Shown here one piece after another: positions 1 through 9,077 of a stretch of DNA of 64,000 nucleotides. The notes below the pieces were generated by a model that had not been told where the DNA came from, ran no database searches, and saw only the letters and a program-made list of their open reading frames with translations. Positions within the stretch are counted from its first letter, which is position 1, and the number at the start of each line of letters is the position of its first letter. The stretch is taken from NCBI GenBank assembly GCA_018819515.1, contig JAHJPX010000012.1, positions 1 to 64,000 on the forward strand, given 5' to 3'. Both the position numbers and the translations under genes were made by a program. The DNA comes from Gammaproteobacteria bacterium. Its GTDB lineage: Bacteria > Pseudomonadota > Gammaproteobacteria > Burkholderiales > Rhodocyclaceae.

Positions 1-2663
1 ACGACGCTGGCGATGGTCAGCGGGTTGCCGTCGGCGTCGGTGTCGTTGCCCAGCAGTTGCGCCGCGGTGTAGATCGCCGGGGTGTCTTCGCTGGCGAGCA
101 GGTTGTCATCAACGGCGACCGGGGCGTCATTGACCGGGGTGACGTTCAGGATGATCGTGTTCGGCGCGACATCAAAGGCGCCGCCACTGTCCTGGACGCT
201 GAAAGTGAAGCTGGCATACGGGTTACCGTTGCCATCGGCTGCCGGGGTGAAGACGAGACTGCCCAAACCACTGGCCGGGATGATTTGGCCGACGGTTACG
301 GGGTTGCCCAGGTAGGTGAGGACCCCCAGTGCGGGCGGGTTGTCGATACGGACGGCCTGGAAGGTCTGACCGAGATCGGCATCGGCAAAGCCGAAATCGC
401 CAGCGGCAAAGCTGCGACTGCCGTCTTCGGCCAGGGTGAAAGTAGCGTCGGTGCCGGTCGGCGGTGTATTGGCGCCGACATTGACCGTGACGGTCGCGGT
501 GCTGGTGCCGCCATGGCCGTCGTTGACGGTGTAGGTGAAGGTGTCGGTGCCGCTCCAGTCGGTCGCCGGGGTGTAGACCGGGTTGCCGCTCACGGAGTCG
601 ATGGCGACGGTTCCGTGTGCACCGTTGGTGACAGCGCTCACCGTCAGGCTGTCGCCATCCACGTCGCTATCGTTGCTCAGAACAGCTACGGTAACCGGGG
701 CGTTGATCGCTGTAGACGTGAGGTCGTGTCCGGTTACCGGAGCGTCGTTGACCGCGCCAACGGTGACATTGACGATGGCCGTCGCTGTGCCGCCATTGCC
801 GTCGCTGACGGTGTAGGTGAAGCTGTCCGGACCGTTGTAGTTGGCCGCCGGGGTGTAGATGGGATTGCCAGAAACCGGATCGATGGCGACGGTGCCATGG
901 GCACCGTTGGTGACGGCGCTGACGGTGAGCAGGTCGCCATCCAGGTCGCTGTCGTTACCGCGAACGGCAATGGTCACCGGTGTATCTTCGGCAGTCGTAG
1001 CGGTGTCGTTCTGCGCCACTGGGACGTCATTCACGGACGTGACGGTCACCGTCATGGTGCTGATCGCCGTGCCGCCCTGCCCGTCGCTGATGCTGTAGCT
1101 GATGGTGGCGTCGCCGTTGAAGTCGGCTGCCGGGGTAAAAGTGATGGTGTTGTCCGCATTGACGACGACGGTGCCTTGGGTCGCCGGCACGCTGGCCGCA
1201 GTCACCGTCAGCGGGTTGCCGTCGGCATCGGTGTCGTTGCTCAATACGCTAAAAGTCACCGGTGTATCTTCGGCGGTGGTAGCGGTGTCGGGGTTGGCTA
1301 TCGGGCCATCATTCACAGGGGTGACGGTGACCGTCACGGTGCTGCTCGCCGTGCCGCCCTGGCCGTCGCTGATGCTGTAGCTGATCATCGCGTCGCCGTT
1401 GAAGTCGGTCGCCGGGGTGAAGGTGACGGTGTTGTCTGCATTGACCACTACCGCGCCCTGCGCCGCAGGTACGCTGGCGGCGGTCACGCTCAGCGGGTTG
1501 CCGTCGGCGTCGGTGTCGTTGCTCAGTACGCTGACGGTCACCGGCGTTTCTTCGGCGGTGCTGGCGCTGTCCGGGTTGGCGGCCGGGGGGTCGTTCACCG
1601 CAGTGACGGTGACATTGACCGTCGCGGTGCTGGTGCCGCCATTGCCGTCGCTGACGGTATAGGTGAAGGTGTCGGTGCCGCTCCAGTTGGCCGCCGGGGT
1701 GTAGACGGGGTTGCCAGAGACCGGGTCGATGGCCACGGTGCCATGGGCGCCGTTGGTGACAGCACTGACGGTCAGGCTGTCGCCATCCACGTCGCTGTCG
1801 TTGCCGCGCACGACGATGGTCACCGGGGTGTCTTCCGCCGTGGTGGCTGTGTCGTTCTGCGCCACCGGGGTATCGTTCACCGGGGCAACGTTCAGCGTCA
1901 CGCTAGCAGTATCGGTATTGCCGGTTCCGTCGCTGATCGTGTACGTGAAACTGGCAGTACCGTTGTAGTTGGCCGCCGGGGTAAAGACGATATTGCCGCC
2001 GACGAGGGCGACGGTGCCGTGGGTGGCGCCATGCACAGAAACGATGGTCAGCGCATCACCATTCGGGTCGCTGTCGTTACCCAGCAGTTGGTCGGGGGTA
2101 ATCGTCCTGGGGGTGTCCTCGGTGGCGGCAAAAACGCCATCGTTGGTCGCCTGGGGAGCATCGGGGTTGGGCGGCAGTTCAACCGGCTTGGCGGCGTCGG
2201 CCAGTGCCGGCGCAACGTAACCACGGCCGGTGCCGTAGTCGTACGCCAAGGGCGGCACGGCTTCGACGATGCGCAGGAGTTGCACGAAGTCGTGGCCTTC
2301 TTCGCCGCCACCGCCCTCGAAGCCGGCGGCGGTTTCTTCGAGCAGATCGTCGAGGCTGCTGCCTTCGGCGATCGCGCGCGTGATCGCGGCGGTCTCGGAA
2401 ATGCGATCGATCAGCGCGGCATCGTGGCTTTCGGGCAAGTCGGTGCCGAACACCGTGTTGTCGATGGTAACGGTTTCGGTCTCCCGGACCAGGTAAGTGG
2501 TGCCATTGTCGAAGGCAAGTTCGACCCGGCTGTCCGGCCCGGTGACGATCACTTCGCCTTCCATGATCGCGTCGCCGACCTTCAGTGCGCGCTGGCTGCC
2601 ATCCTCGCTGCGAGCGAATGCCTGACCTTCGAGAAGCGCGACCTTACCGACTGCGTTTGCCAT
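1..2663 (-). CDS. LapA/BapA-like giant repeat adhesin, N-terminal part (runs off left edge)
   Basis: This is the first 887 codons of a very large cell-surface adhesin exported by a type I system; the C-terminal secretion signal lies beyond the window. Residues 1 to about 75 match the retention module of LapA-type adhesins (MANAVGKVALLEGQAFA, then a GEVIVTGPDS stretch). A TAAG tetrapeptide at residues 111-114 sits where the LapG protease cuts LapA. From about residue 165 on there are tandem cadherin/Ig-like repeats of roughly 90-95 residues, each with an NDSD-x-DGD type calcium-binding turn, a GTVA strand and a TYTVSDGxGG strand. The start is the ATG at 2663. The exporter and fusion-protein genes lie just upstream in the same direction. 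A long open frame on the plus strand opposite this gene is a composition artefact. Confidence 0.9.
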   Translation of the reverse strand, partial: MANAVGKVALLEGQAFARSEDGSQRALKVGDAIMEGEVIVTGPDSRVELAFDNGTTYLVRETETVTIDNTVFGTDLPESHDAALIDRISETAAITRAIAEGSSLDDLLEETAAGFEGGGGEEGHDFVQLLRIVEAVPPLAYDYGTGRGYVAPALADAAKPVELPPNPDAPQATNDGVFAATEDTPRTITPDQLLGNDSDPNGDALTIVSVHGATHGTVALVGGNIVFTPAANYNGTASFTYTISDGTGNTDTASVTLNVAPVNDTPVAQNDTATTAEDTPVTIVVRGNDSDVDGDSLTVSAVTNGAHGTVAIDPVSGNPVYTPAANWSGTDTFTYTVSDGNGGTSTATVNVTVTAVNDPPAANPDSASTAEETPVTVSVLSNDTDADGNPLSVTAASVPAAQGAVVVNADNTVTFTPATDFNGDAMISYSISDGQGGTASSTVTVTVTPVNDGPIANPDTATTAEDTPVTFSVLSNDTDADGNPLTVTAASVPATQGTVVVNADNTITFTPAADFNGDATISYSISDGQGGTAISTMTVTVTSVNDVPVAQNDTATTAEDTPVTIAVRGNDSDLDGDLLTVSAVTNGAHGTVAIDPVSGNPIYTPAANYNGPDSFTYTVSDGNGGTATAIVNVTVGAVNDAPVTGHDLTSTAINAPVTVAVLSNDSDVDGDSLTVSAVTNGAHGTVAIDSVSGNPVYTPATDWSGTDTFTYTVNDGHGGTSTATVTVNVGANTPPTGTDATFTLAEDGSRSFAAGDFGFADADLGQTFQAVRIDNPPALGVLTYLGNPVTVGQIIPASGLGSLVFTPAADGNGNPYASFTFSVQDSGGAFDVAPNTIILNVTPVNDAPVAVDDNLLASEDTPAIYTAAQLLGNDTDADGNPLTIASV

Positions 2664-2765
2664 GATGACCACTCCGAACGGAACAAAAGTGGTGGCACTT
2701 TATGCCGCCACGGAAATTGCGCCTATTGGACCGAAGTACAGGGTGGCCGGCCGCGCTGGCTGGCG

Positions 2766-3392
2766 CTAGCAGGAACGGCGCCCGTGCACGACCAGGGAGA
2801 GCTGCATGCGGTCGCGCACGCCGAGTTTCTCGAAGATGGCCCCGGTATGGGCCTTGACGGTACGCTCGGTAATGCCAAGCTGGCGGGCGATTTCCTTGTT
2901 GCTGGCACCCTCGGCGACAGCCAGCGCGACCTGGCGCTCTCGCTCGGTGAGCAGGGCCGACCAATCCGATGACGCGCCGGCCGGGGCCGAAACGGGAATC
3001 CGCGCCGTGCCCTGAAGCAACCGCTGCATCAGCGCTTCACCGATCCAGAGGCCGCCTTGCAGAACGACGTCGGCCACCCGCCGCAGCAGCTCGGGCACTG
3101 CATGGGTATTGCAGTAGCCCCGGGCGCCGACAGCGAAACAATCGAGCGCTTCGTCGTCGGATGACTGGTCGCTCAGGACGACGATCGGGGCTTCCGGATA
3201 CTGCCGACGCGCTGCCTCGATCTGTTTCGCAACCGGCAGACCGGCCTGCAGCCTCAACCAGAGCAGGCTCGGCGTGTCGCCACGGCTGACTTTTTCTCCC
3301 GCCGCAGTTGAAGCCGCCTGGGGAAAGGCGTCGCGCCAGCGCGGCAATAGGTCGCCGCGCAAAGACATAAAGCAGTGAAGCGGGTTGCTCAT
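2766..3392 (-). CDS. LuxR-type response-regulator-like transcription factor with degenerate receiver
   Basis: The 208-residue protein has an N-terminal receiver-like fold (VVLSDQSSDDEA, GARGYCNTHA resemble the later receiver strands) and a C-terminal LuxR helix-turn-helix from about residue 143 (LTERERQVALAVAEGASNKEIA, then ITERTVKAHTGAIFEKL). The strand that should carry the phospho-acceptor aspartate reads SLLWLRLQAG and has no Asp, so phosphorylation control is doubtful. Residues 34-41 (KVSRGDTP) are encoded by a copy of the dispersed 25-bp element. The gene lies between the secretion genes and the adhesin, 9 bp downstream of the fusion protein and about 100 bp upstream of the adhesin, so control of adhesin expression is a reasonable inference. 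Confidence 0.85.
   Translation of the reverse strand: MSNPLHCFMSLRGDLLPRWRDAFPQAASTAAGEKVSRGDTPSLLWLRLQAGLPVAKQIEAARRQYPEAPIVVLSDQSSDDEALDCFAVGARGYCNTHAVPELLRRVADVVLQGGLWIGEALMQRLLQGTARIPVSAPAGASSDWSALLTERERQVALAVAEGASNKEIARQLGITERTVKAHTGAIFEKLGVRDRMQLSLVVHGRRSC
3271..3295 (-). repeat. Dispersed 25-bp element, copy 1, inside the LuxR regulator gene
   Basis: GGCGTGTCGCCACGG then CTGACTTTTT, reverse orientation, encoding KVSRGDTP in frame. Confidence 0.85.
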
Positions 3393-3401
3393 GCCGACAA
3401 T

Positions 3402-4826
3402 TCAACGCTCCGTGAGCGCAGCCTGCTTGGCCCTAAGGACCGGCTTGAGCAGGTAGGACAAGATGCTTTTCTGCCCGGTGACGATGTCCACCTGGGCCAC
3501 CATGCCCGGAATAATCGGCAGATCCTGACCGAGGCTCGGCCGATTGGTGCGCACGCGCACGATGTAGTAGGTGTTGCCCTTCTCGTCGGTGAGCGAGTCG
3601 GCGCCGATCTGCTCCAGCTTCCCTTCGAGGCCGCCATAGATGGAGAAATCGTAGGCGGTGAACCTGACCATGGCCTTCTGCCCCGGATGCAGGAACGCGA
3701 TGTCCCGGGGTAACACCTTGGCTTCCAGCAGCAGCGCGTCGTCGAGCGGCACGACCTCGACGAGGTCCTTGCCGGGCTGGACGACGCCTCCGACCGTGTT
3801 CACCAGCAGGCGCTTGACCGTTCCCTTCACCGGGGAGCGAATCGCAGATTGTTTGACCTTGTCGGCCAGCCCGACATTCGTCTCCGTGAGGGCATTGAGC
3901 TTGCCCAGCGTCTCCGCGAGTTCCCTACGCGCCTCGTTGCGGAAGTTGAGTTCGACTTCCTGGATCTTCTTGTTGGCCTCGGCAATTGTGGATTGGACGC
4001 GGGCGATCTGCGCTGCCGCCATATCGCGCTCGCCACGGAAGCGCCCGACATCGCGCTCCAGTCGCAGCAACTCGACTTCGGACACCGCGCCCGAAGCCAG
4101 CAGCGGCTTCGTGACAGTCAGCTCCCTGGCCGAAAGCTCGTAAGCACGGCTCGCCTGATCGCGCTTGGCGACCATTTCCGTCAGATCCTCGCGACGCTGA
4201 CTCAACTGCTGACGCGCGATCGACAACTGCGCGTCGAGTTCGCTGTTCTTGGCCTCGTACAGGCGGCGCTCCTCCTCGACCAGTTGCGGCTCATTCTTGA
4301 GCGTCTCGGCGGGCGGCTCAAAGGGTTTGCCTTCGGCCAGCGCGCGCAGCCGGGCCGCCTTGGCGGCCAGGGACGAATACTGCGCCTGCCCCTCGCGTGC
4401 CGAGGATTCGAAGCGCGTCGAATCGATCTGGAGCAGCAACTGGCCGGCTTCGACCACTTCGCCTTCACGAACCGCAATCTCGGAAACGATGCCTCCGTCC
4501 AGGCTTTGCAACACTTGGAGCTGGCGCGACGGGATGACCTTGCCCTCGCCGCGCGTGATCTCGTCAAGCTGGATCACCGAGGCGAGAATGATCGCCACCG
4601 CAACGACGATGCCCAGCGTGCGGACCAGCATCCGGGCGCGCAATGGCTCCTGATAGATCATGTAGTAGTCGGCATCGGCGACGAAATCGGCGTCCGGCTG
4701 CTCGGGATCGCCGCGCCACGCCGTAAGCCAGTGGTCGATCCTTGGCTGTGCCTTTTTGCTGATGGCTTCCAAGACCTTGCGGAGCGGGCCGACTCTCGCC
4801 AGCCATTTTTCGGAGTCGAAGCTCAT
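3402..4826 (-). CDS. Type I secretion membrane-fusion protein (HlyD/LapC family)
   Basis: This 474-residue adaptor would link the inner-membrane ABC exporter to a TolC-type outer-membrane channel. A cytoplasmic N-terminus of about 80 residues precedes one membrane segment (LGIVVAVAIILASVIQL). A lipoyl-like strand (GGIVSEIAVREGEVVEAGQLLLQID), a long coiled-coil hairpin (about residues 150-310) and the C-terminal HlyD signature region (PGMVAQVDIVTGQKSIL) follow. The start ATG overlaps the stop of the exporter gene by 4 bases, implying translational coupling. Length and domain order are normal for the family. No TolC-like gene is visible in the window. Confidence 0.93.
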   Translation of the reverse strand: MSFDSEKWLARVGPLRKVLEAISKKAQPRIDHWLTAWRGDPEQPDADFVADADYYMIYQEPLRARMLVRTLGIVVAVAIILASVIQLDEITRGEGKVIPSRQLQVLQSLDGGIVSEIAVREGEVVEAGQLLLQIDSTRFESSAREGQAQYSSLAAKAARLRALAEGKPFEPPAETLKNEPQLVEEERRLYEAKNSELDAQLSIARQQLSQRREDLTEMVAKRDQASRAYELSARELTVTKPLLASGAVSEVELLRLERDVGRFRGERDMAAAQIARVQSTIAEANKKIQEVELNFRNEARRELAETLGKLNALTETNVGLADKVKQSAIRSPVKGTVKRLLVNTVGGVVQPGKDLVEVVPLDDALLLEAKVLPRDIAFLHPGQKAMVRFTAYDFSIYGGLEGKLEQIGADSLTDEKGNTYYIVRVRTNRPSLGQDLPIIPGMVAQVDIVTGQKSILSYLLKPVLRAKQAALTER

Positions 4827-7009
4827 GACGCGCGCCCGATCCGGCCGCTCTGCAAGGCTTCGACGACCTTGTCGCGCGGACCGTCCGCGACGATACGCCC
4901 ATTGTCTATGACGAGAACGCGGTCGGCCAGATCTATCAGGCTGGTGCGATGCGTGACGATGACTACGGTCTTGTCGACCACCAACCGCCGCAACCGGTCC
5001 TTGAATTGCGCCTCGGAAGTAAAGTCCATCGCACTGGTCGGCTCGTCGAGAATCAGGATGGGCGGATCGAGGAGCATCGCGCGCGCAATCGCCACCCCCT
5101 GCCGCTGGCCGCCCGAGAGCGATTCTCCGCGCTCGCCGATGGGCATGTCGAACCCCTGCGGATGGCGATTGACGAACTCCGTCAGTCCGCCTACGTCGGC
5201 AGCCTCGATGATCGCCTGATCGTCGGCGTACGGCGCGCCAATGGCAATATTCTCGCGCAGTGTGCCGAAGAAGAGCATCGAGTCCTGGCTGACATAGCCG
5301 ACATTGCTGCGCAAGTCGGCCGGATCGAGCTGGCGCAGGTCGACACCGTCAATCAGGACAGCACCCTCGACAGGCTCGTACAAACCCAACATCAACTTCT
5401 GTAGCGTCGTCTTGCCCGAGCCGACCCGTCCGATCACCACCACGTGCTCACCGGGCTTGATCCTGAAAGAGACATTCTTCAGCGCCGGTTCACCTTCTCC
5501 ATAGCCGAAGGTGACCTCGCGGAATTCGATATCCCCATGCAACTCGGGGCGATGCACCAGAGCCGCATCGCCGTTGCGCTCGACCGGACGCGCCATGGTC
5601 TGCTCCAGCGACGTCAGGGCCAGGCGCGCATTATGGTATTGCATCAGCAACCCCACGATCTGACCTATGGGCGCCAGCGCACGGCCGACCAACATGGTCG
5701 AGGCAATCAATCCACCCATGGTCAGCATGCCGGCGTGAATCAGGTAGACGCCGGCAACGATCGTCACCAGGTTGGTCAACTGCTGCAGAGTGACGGTGCC
5801 GTTGGTCGCAGAAGCGGACAACAGACGCAACTGGCTGCTGACGCGGGCCAGAAACGCCGCGGTCCGTTCCCACTTGTCCTGTATTTGCCCTTCAGCACCC
5901 TGGGTCTTGATTGTCTCAAGCGCAGTCAGGCTTTCGACCAGGGTCGCATTGCGCAACGCCGTCGCCCTGAAAGTGCTTTCCGAAAGTTCGTGCATCTTGT
6001 GCTGGACGACATAGCTGTACACGATGATGGCGATACTTCCCACGATCGGAAAGAACACCAGCGGCCACGAAATCCACATGATGACGAGAATGAACAGCAG
6101 TGCGAACGGCAGGTCGATCAGCGCCGTTACCGTCGCCGAGGCGATGAAGTCGCGGATGGACTCGAAAGAGCGCAGGGTCGCGGCAAAAGAGCCGACCGAC
6201 GCCGGTCGATCGACCATTCGCATGCCCAGAACGCGTTCCATGATCAGCGACGAAAGCTTGACGTCGATACGCGCGCTGGCCAGATCGATGAAGTGGCCGC
6301 GCAACAAGCGCAGGAGGTAATCGAGCCCGAGCACCAGAATCAGGCTGGCCGCCAGCATCCAGAGCGTCTCGACGCCGAAGTTCGGAATCACGCGGTCGTA
6401 CACGTTCATCGTAAACAACGGCATCGCCAGGGCAAAGATGTTGATCAACAGCGCTGCCGCCAGGACATCCCGATACATCGGCCACTGCTCAAGCAAAGCC
6501 CCCCAGAACCAGTGGCGTTGCACAGGTTCCTCGACCTGAGGCGTACGCCGGTCGAATCTGAAATGGGGCCTGGCGAAGATGGCGATCCCGACATAGCGGC
6601 GCGCCAGATCCTCCTTCGTTAGCGCAACGCTACCCTGCCCGGTTTCCGGCATCAGAACGCGAGCCGTGGCGCCGTCCTCCTCCCAGCCGAGAAGAAGACA
6701 TGCCTCATTCCCCTCCAGAAGCAGAATGACCGGCAACAACACCGAATCGATCTTGTCGAGCGATCGCCGCAATACCTTGCTGGAAAACCCCGCACGCGCC
6801 GCCGCACGTGGGAAAAGCGAAGGTGTCAATCCGGCCCGGGTCGTTGGCAACCCGGCGTTCAAGGCGGCGCGCGTGCTTGGCCGGCCGTGAATCCGGGTCA
6901 ATTCGACCAGACAATCCAGCAGAGGATCATGGTGCAACAAGTCTTCCCGAAGCCCGTCGCCGAGATGAATCCCCGCTGCGTTGACCCGGGAAACCGAATC
7001 GTTACTCAT
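4823..7009 (-). CDS. Type I secretion ABC transporter, permease/ATPase (LapB/LssB-type)
   Basis: The 728-residue exporter has a degenerate C39-peptidase-like N-terminal domain (about residues 1-150), an ABC type 1 membrane domain with about six segments (from residue 175), and an ATPase domain. Visible ATPase motifs are Walker A GRVGSGKTT, signature LSGGQRQ, Walker B ILILDEPTSAMD and the H-loop THR. The peptidase-like domain shows no catalytic Cys in the expected N-terminal position, as in exporters of RTX/LapA-type substrates that are not cleaved on export. It is the first gene of a minus-strand set with the fusion protein, LuxR regulator and adhesin; its promoter should lie in the AT-rich gap beyond 7009. 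Confidence 0.93.
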   Translation of the reverse strand: MSNDSVSRVNAAGIHLGDGLREDLLHHDPLLDCLVELTRIHGRPSTRAALNAGLPTTRAGLTPSLFPRAAARAGFSSKVLRRSLDKIDSVLLPVILLLEGNEACLLLGWEEDGATARVLMPETGQGSVALTKEDLARRYVGIAIFARPHFRFDRRTPQVEEPVQRHWFWGALLEQWPMYRDVLAAALLINIFALAMPLFTMNVYDRVIPNFGVETLWMLAASLILVLGLDYLLRLLRGHFIDLASARIDVKLSSLIMERVLGMRMVDRPASVGSFAATLRSFESIRDFIASATVTALIDLPFALLFILVIMWISWPLVFFPIVGSIAIIVYSYVVQHKMHELSESTFRATALRNATLVESLTALETIKTQGAEGQIQDKWERTAAFLARVSSQLRLLSASATNGTVTLQQLTNLVTIVAGVYLIHAGMLTMGGLIASTMLVGRALAPIGQIVGLLMQYHNARLALTSLEQTMARPVERNGDAALVHRPELHGDIEFREVTFGYGEGEPALKNVSFRIKPGEHVVVIGRVGSGKTTLQKLMLGLYEPVEGAVLIDGVDLRQLDPADLRSNVGYVSQDSMLFFGTLRENIAIGAPYADDQAIIEAADVGGLTEFVNRHPQGFDMPIGERGESLSGGQRQGVAIARAMLLDPPILILDEPTSAMDFTSEAQFKDRLRRLVVDKTVVIVTHRTSLIDLADRVLVIDNGRIVADGPRDKVVEALQSGRIGRAS

Positions 7010-7420
7010 AGGAAAGATTATGCAACAGGTACGCGAGGATCAGCGGCAACGAATGTGAATTTGACGACTAGCACTAATATGACGATATTCATATACGAAC
7101 ATCTACATATAGAATATATTAGTACCTTCTAAATTATATTGCCTTGATTATTATTGCTTTTCATCGCTTGCCGTGGTGCTTCATTACAAAATTATCGCAT
7201 CCAATAAATAACTTATCGTCGTTCCTTTTGGACAGTATTTGTCCGCTCATAGAAATACCAACCTACTTCTATAAAAAAAAGCTCACCCACCCTAGGTTTT
7301 ATGGTGCATACTTAAAAAAAGTCATTAACCAGAAAGTAGTTAAGCACAACGGAACATCAATCCACCCAAGCTGCCCGCGCCAAGTGGAGCTGTTCCGAGC
7401 TTGTCAGGAGGAGACAATTC
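7010..7420. other. AT-rich divergent intergenic region
   Basis: This 411-bp gap separates the secretion operon (leftwards) from the cytochrome operon (rightwards) and is far more AT-rich than the rest of the window, especially 7065-7335. It contains an 8-bp perfect inverted repeat, ACTAATAT at 7073-7080 and ATATTAGT at 7116-7123, and a perfect TATAAT hexamer on the minus strand at 7133-7138 without a good -35 partner. I see no conserved ORF. An AGGAGGAG ribosome-binding site lies just before the ATG at 7421. The region probably holds both promoters. Confidence 0.6.
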
Positions 7421-8059
7421 ATGACCGACGATACGCCCCCGCGCGACGAGGGCGCGGTGACCGGTGAGCGCGGTTGGCTGTACCGACTGTTCAAACCGCC
7501 CAAGTGTTCGATGCTGCGCATGCTGGGCATCGGTGTGATATTCGGCATCGTCATCTGGGGCGGTCTCAATACCGCCATGGAGTACACCAACCACTCCGAG
7601 TTCTGCCTCTCCTGCCATGAAATGAGCATTCCCTACGAGGAACTCAAGAAGACCGTCCATTTCAAGAACCGCAGCGGGGCTGCTGCCCAGTGCGCCGACT
7701 GTCACGTCGCCAGCAGCAAGACGCCGACCGACTACATGTTCAAGTCGTTCCAGAAGCTCATGGCGGCGCGCGACGTGATTGGCAAGATCACCGGGGTAAT
7801 AGATACGCCGGAGAAATTTGAAACGCACCGTCTGACGATGGCCAAGCGGGTCTGGGAGCGCATGGAGGCTCGCGACTCCAAGGAATGCCGCAACTGCCAC
7901 GACTTCAAGTACATGGACCCCGACAAACAGAAGGATCGCTCGGTGGTCAAGCACGAGGGGGCCGCCGAGGACGGCAAGACCTGCATCGAATGCCACAAAG
8001 GCATCGCGCACAAGCCGGTACACCAGAAACCCGAAGTCGGCGGCGCCAAGGAAAGCTGA
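7421..8059 (+). CDS. NapC/NirT family tetrahaem cytochrome c
   Basis: This 212-residue membrane-anchored protein would take electrons from the quinol pool and pass them to periplasmic partners, or the reverse. One N-terminal membrane anchor (about residues 30-50) precedes four c-type haem motifs: CLSCH (62-66), CADCH (91-95), CRNCH (156-160) and CIECH (188-192). Size and haem number fit the NapC/NirT group. It is preceded by a strong AGGAGG site and heads an operon with an EB_dh-type haem protein and a flavocytochrome c pair. The direction of electron flow cannot be read from sequence. Confidence 0.93.
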   Translation: MTDDTPPRDEGAVTGERGWLYRLFKPPKCSMLRMLGIGVIFGIVIWGGLNTAMEYTNHSEFCLSCHEMSIPYEELKKTVHFKNRSGAAAQCADCHVASSKTPTDYMFKSFQKLMAARDVIGKITGVIDTPEKFETHRLTMAKRVWERMEARDSKECRNCHDFKYMDPDKQKDRSVVKHEGAAEDGKTCIECHKGIAHKPVHQKPEVGGAKES

Positions 8060-8118
8060 TATTCTTTTGTCATTGCACCCGAATGGGGTGCGCAGAAACC
8101 GCTATCAGGAGGAAATCG

Positions 8119-9024
8119 ATGAGGAAGATTGCGTTGGCAGCGATGTGCATGTTTGCAGCAAGCGTGGTTCAGGCCGGCGCGCCCGACTGGAGCAAGGTCA
8201 CGGAGCGCAAGTTCAAACTCTTCTATCCCGGTCAGGCGGCGCTCGAATGGGTCATGAACGAGCCGGATCACTCGGCGGTGCCGGACATCGTCAAGAAGAA
8301 GCGTACCTGCGCCAAGTGCCATGAAGGCGATGCCAACGACGTTGGCGATGCAATCGTCGCCGGCAAGCCCGTTGGCCAGTCGAAGACCGTTCTCGAACCG
8401 AAGCCACCCGCTGGTAAGGGAGGCTGGGTTCAGGCAAAGTTCAAGATGGCCCATGACGGCGAAAAGCTGTACGTGCGCGTCGAGTGGGAGTCTCCCGCGG
8501 CCGGCGGCGGCAAGATGGACAAGAAGAACGAAGTCAAGCTGACCATGCTGTTCGACGGCGGTGGTACCGTCGAAGGCGCCGAGCTGAATGGTTGCTGGGC
8601 GACCTGCCATACCGACCTGCGCACCATGAAGGATGCAAAGAACGACAAGAAGACCAAGTACATCGCCAACGCTGATCTCGGCAGCGGCAAGTTCTACGAC
8701 CTGATCCAGTACCGCAGCGGTAAGGGCGAGAAGCCGATCGACGGCTACGTGGCCGAAAAGCGCTATATGGAGGGCGGCAAGGGTCTGCTCAAGGCCGAAG
8801 GCGGCAGGGAAGGGAAGAAGTGGGTCGTCACCTTCGAGCGCGCGCTGGTCGGCGGCGGCAAGGGCGACCACGCGATTACTGCCGGCAAGACCTACAACTT
8901 CGGCTTTGCGATACACGAGGCTTTTAGCGAAGCACGGTATCACCACGTATCTCTGGGTTATCAGTTCGGACTCGATCAAGCCGTCGAGGGAGTCAAGAAC
9001 TACTACAACGTTGTAAAGCAGTAA
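8119..9024 (+). CDS. Ethylbenzene-dehydrogenase-type haem-binding periplasmic cytochrome
   Basis: The 301-residue exported protein starts at the ATG at 8119, preceded by CAGGAGG; a signal peptide ends near residue 19. A CAKCH haem c site (residues 64-68) is followed by a domain resembling the haem-binding EB_dh family (gamma subunits of DMSO-reductase-type enzymes and related cytochromes), including GCWATCH (residues 158-164), where the cysteines are spaced C-x3-CH rather than C-x2-CH. The C-terminal part (TFERALVGG, NFGFAIHEA, HHVSLGYQFG) is typical of the family. It lies 59 bp after the NapC/NirT gene and 53 bp before the dihaem cytochrome. No molybdenum catalytic subunit is nearby, so it is probably an electron carrier here. 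Confidence 0.85.
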   Translation: MRKIALAAMCMFAASVVQAGAPDWSKVTERKFKLFYPGQAALEWVMNEPDHSAVPDIVKKKRTCAKCHEGDANDVGDAIVAGKPVGQSKTVLEPKPPAGKGGWVQAKFKMAHDGEKLYVRVEWESPAAGGGKMDKKNEVKLTMLFDGGGTVEGAELNGCWATCHTDLRTMKDAKNDKKTKYIANADLGSGKFYDLIQYRSGKGEKPIDGYVAEKRYMEGGKGLLKAEGGREGKKWVVTFERALVGGGKGDHAITAGKTYNFGFAIHEAFSEARYHHVSLGYQFGLDQAVEGVKNYYNVVKQ

Positions 9025-9077
9025 GGGGGAAGCACTACCACCTGGCGGTAAAACGCGATCTCATGGAGGAGACAAAA

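Noticed and set aside
57..2972. Long open frame on the plus strand opposite the adhesin gene
   Set aside because: It runs through the adhesin repeats in antisense, has biased low-complexity composition and no recognisable domain; the minus-strand frame has the retention module, TAAG site and clear Ig-like repeats.
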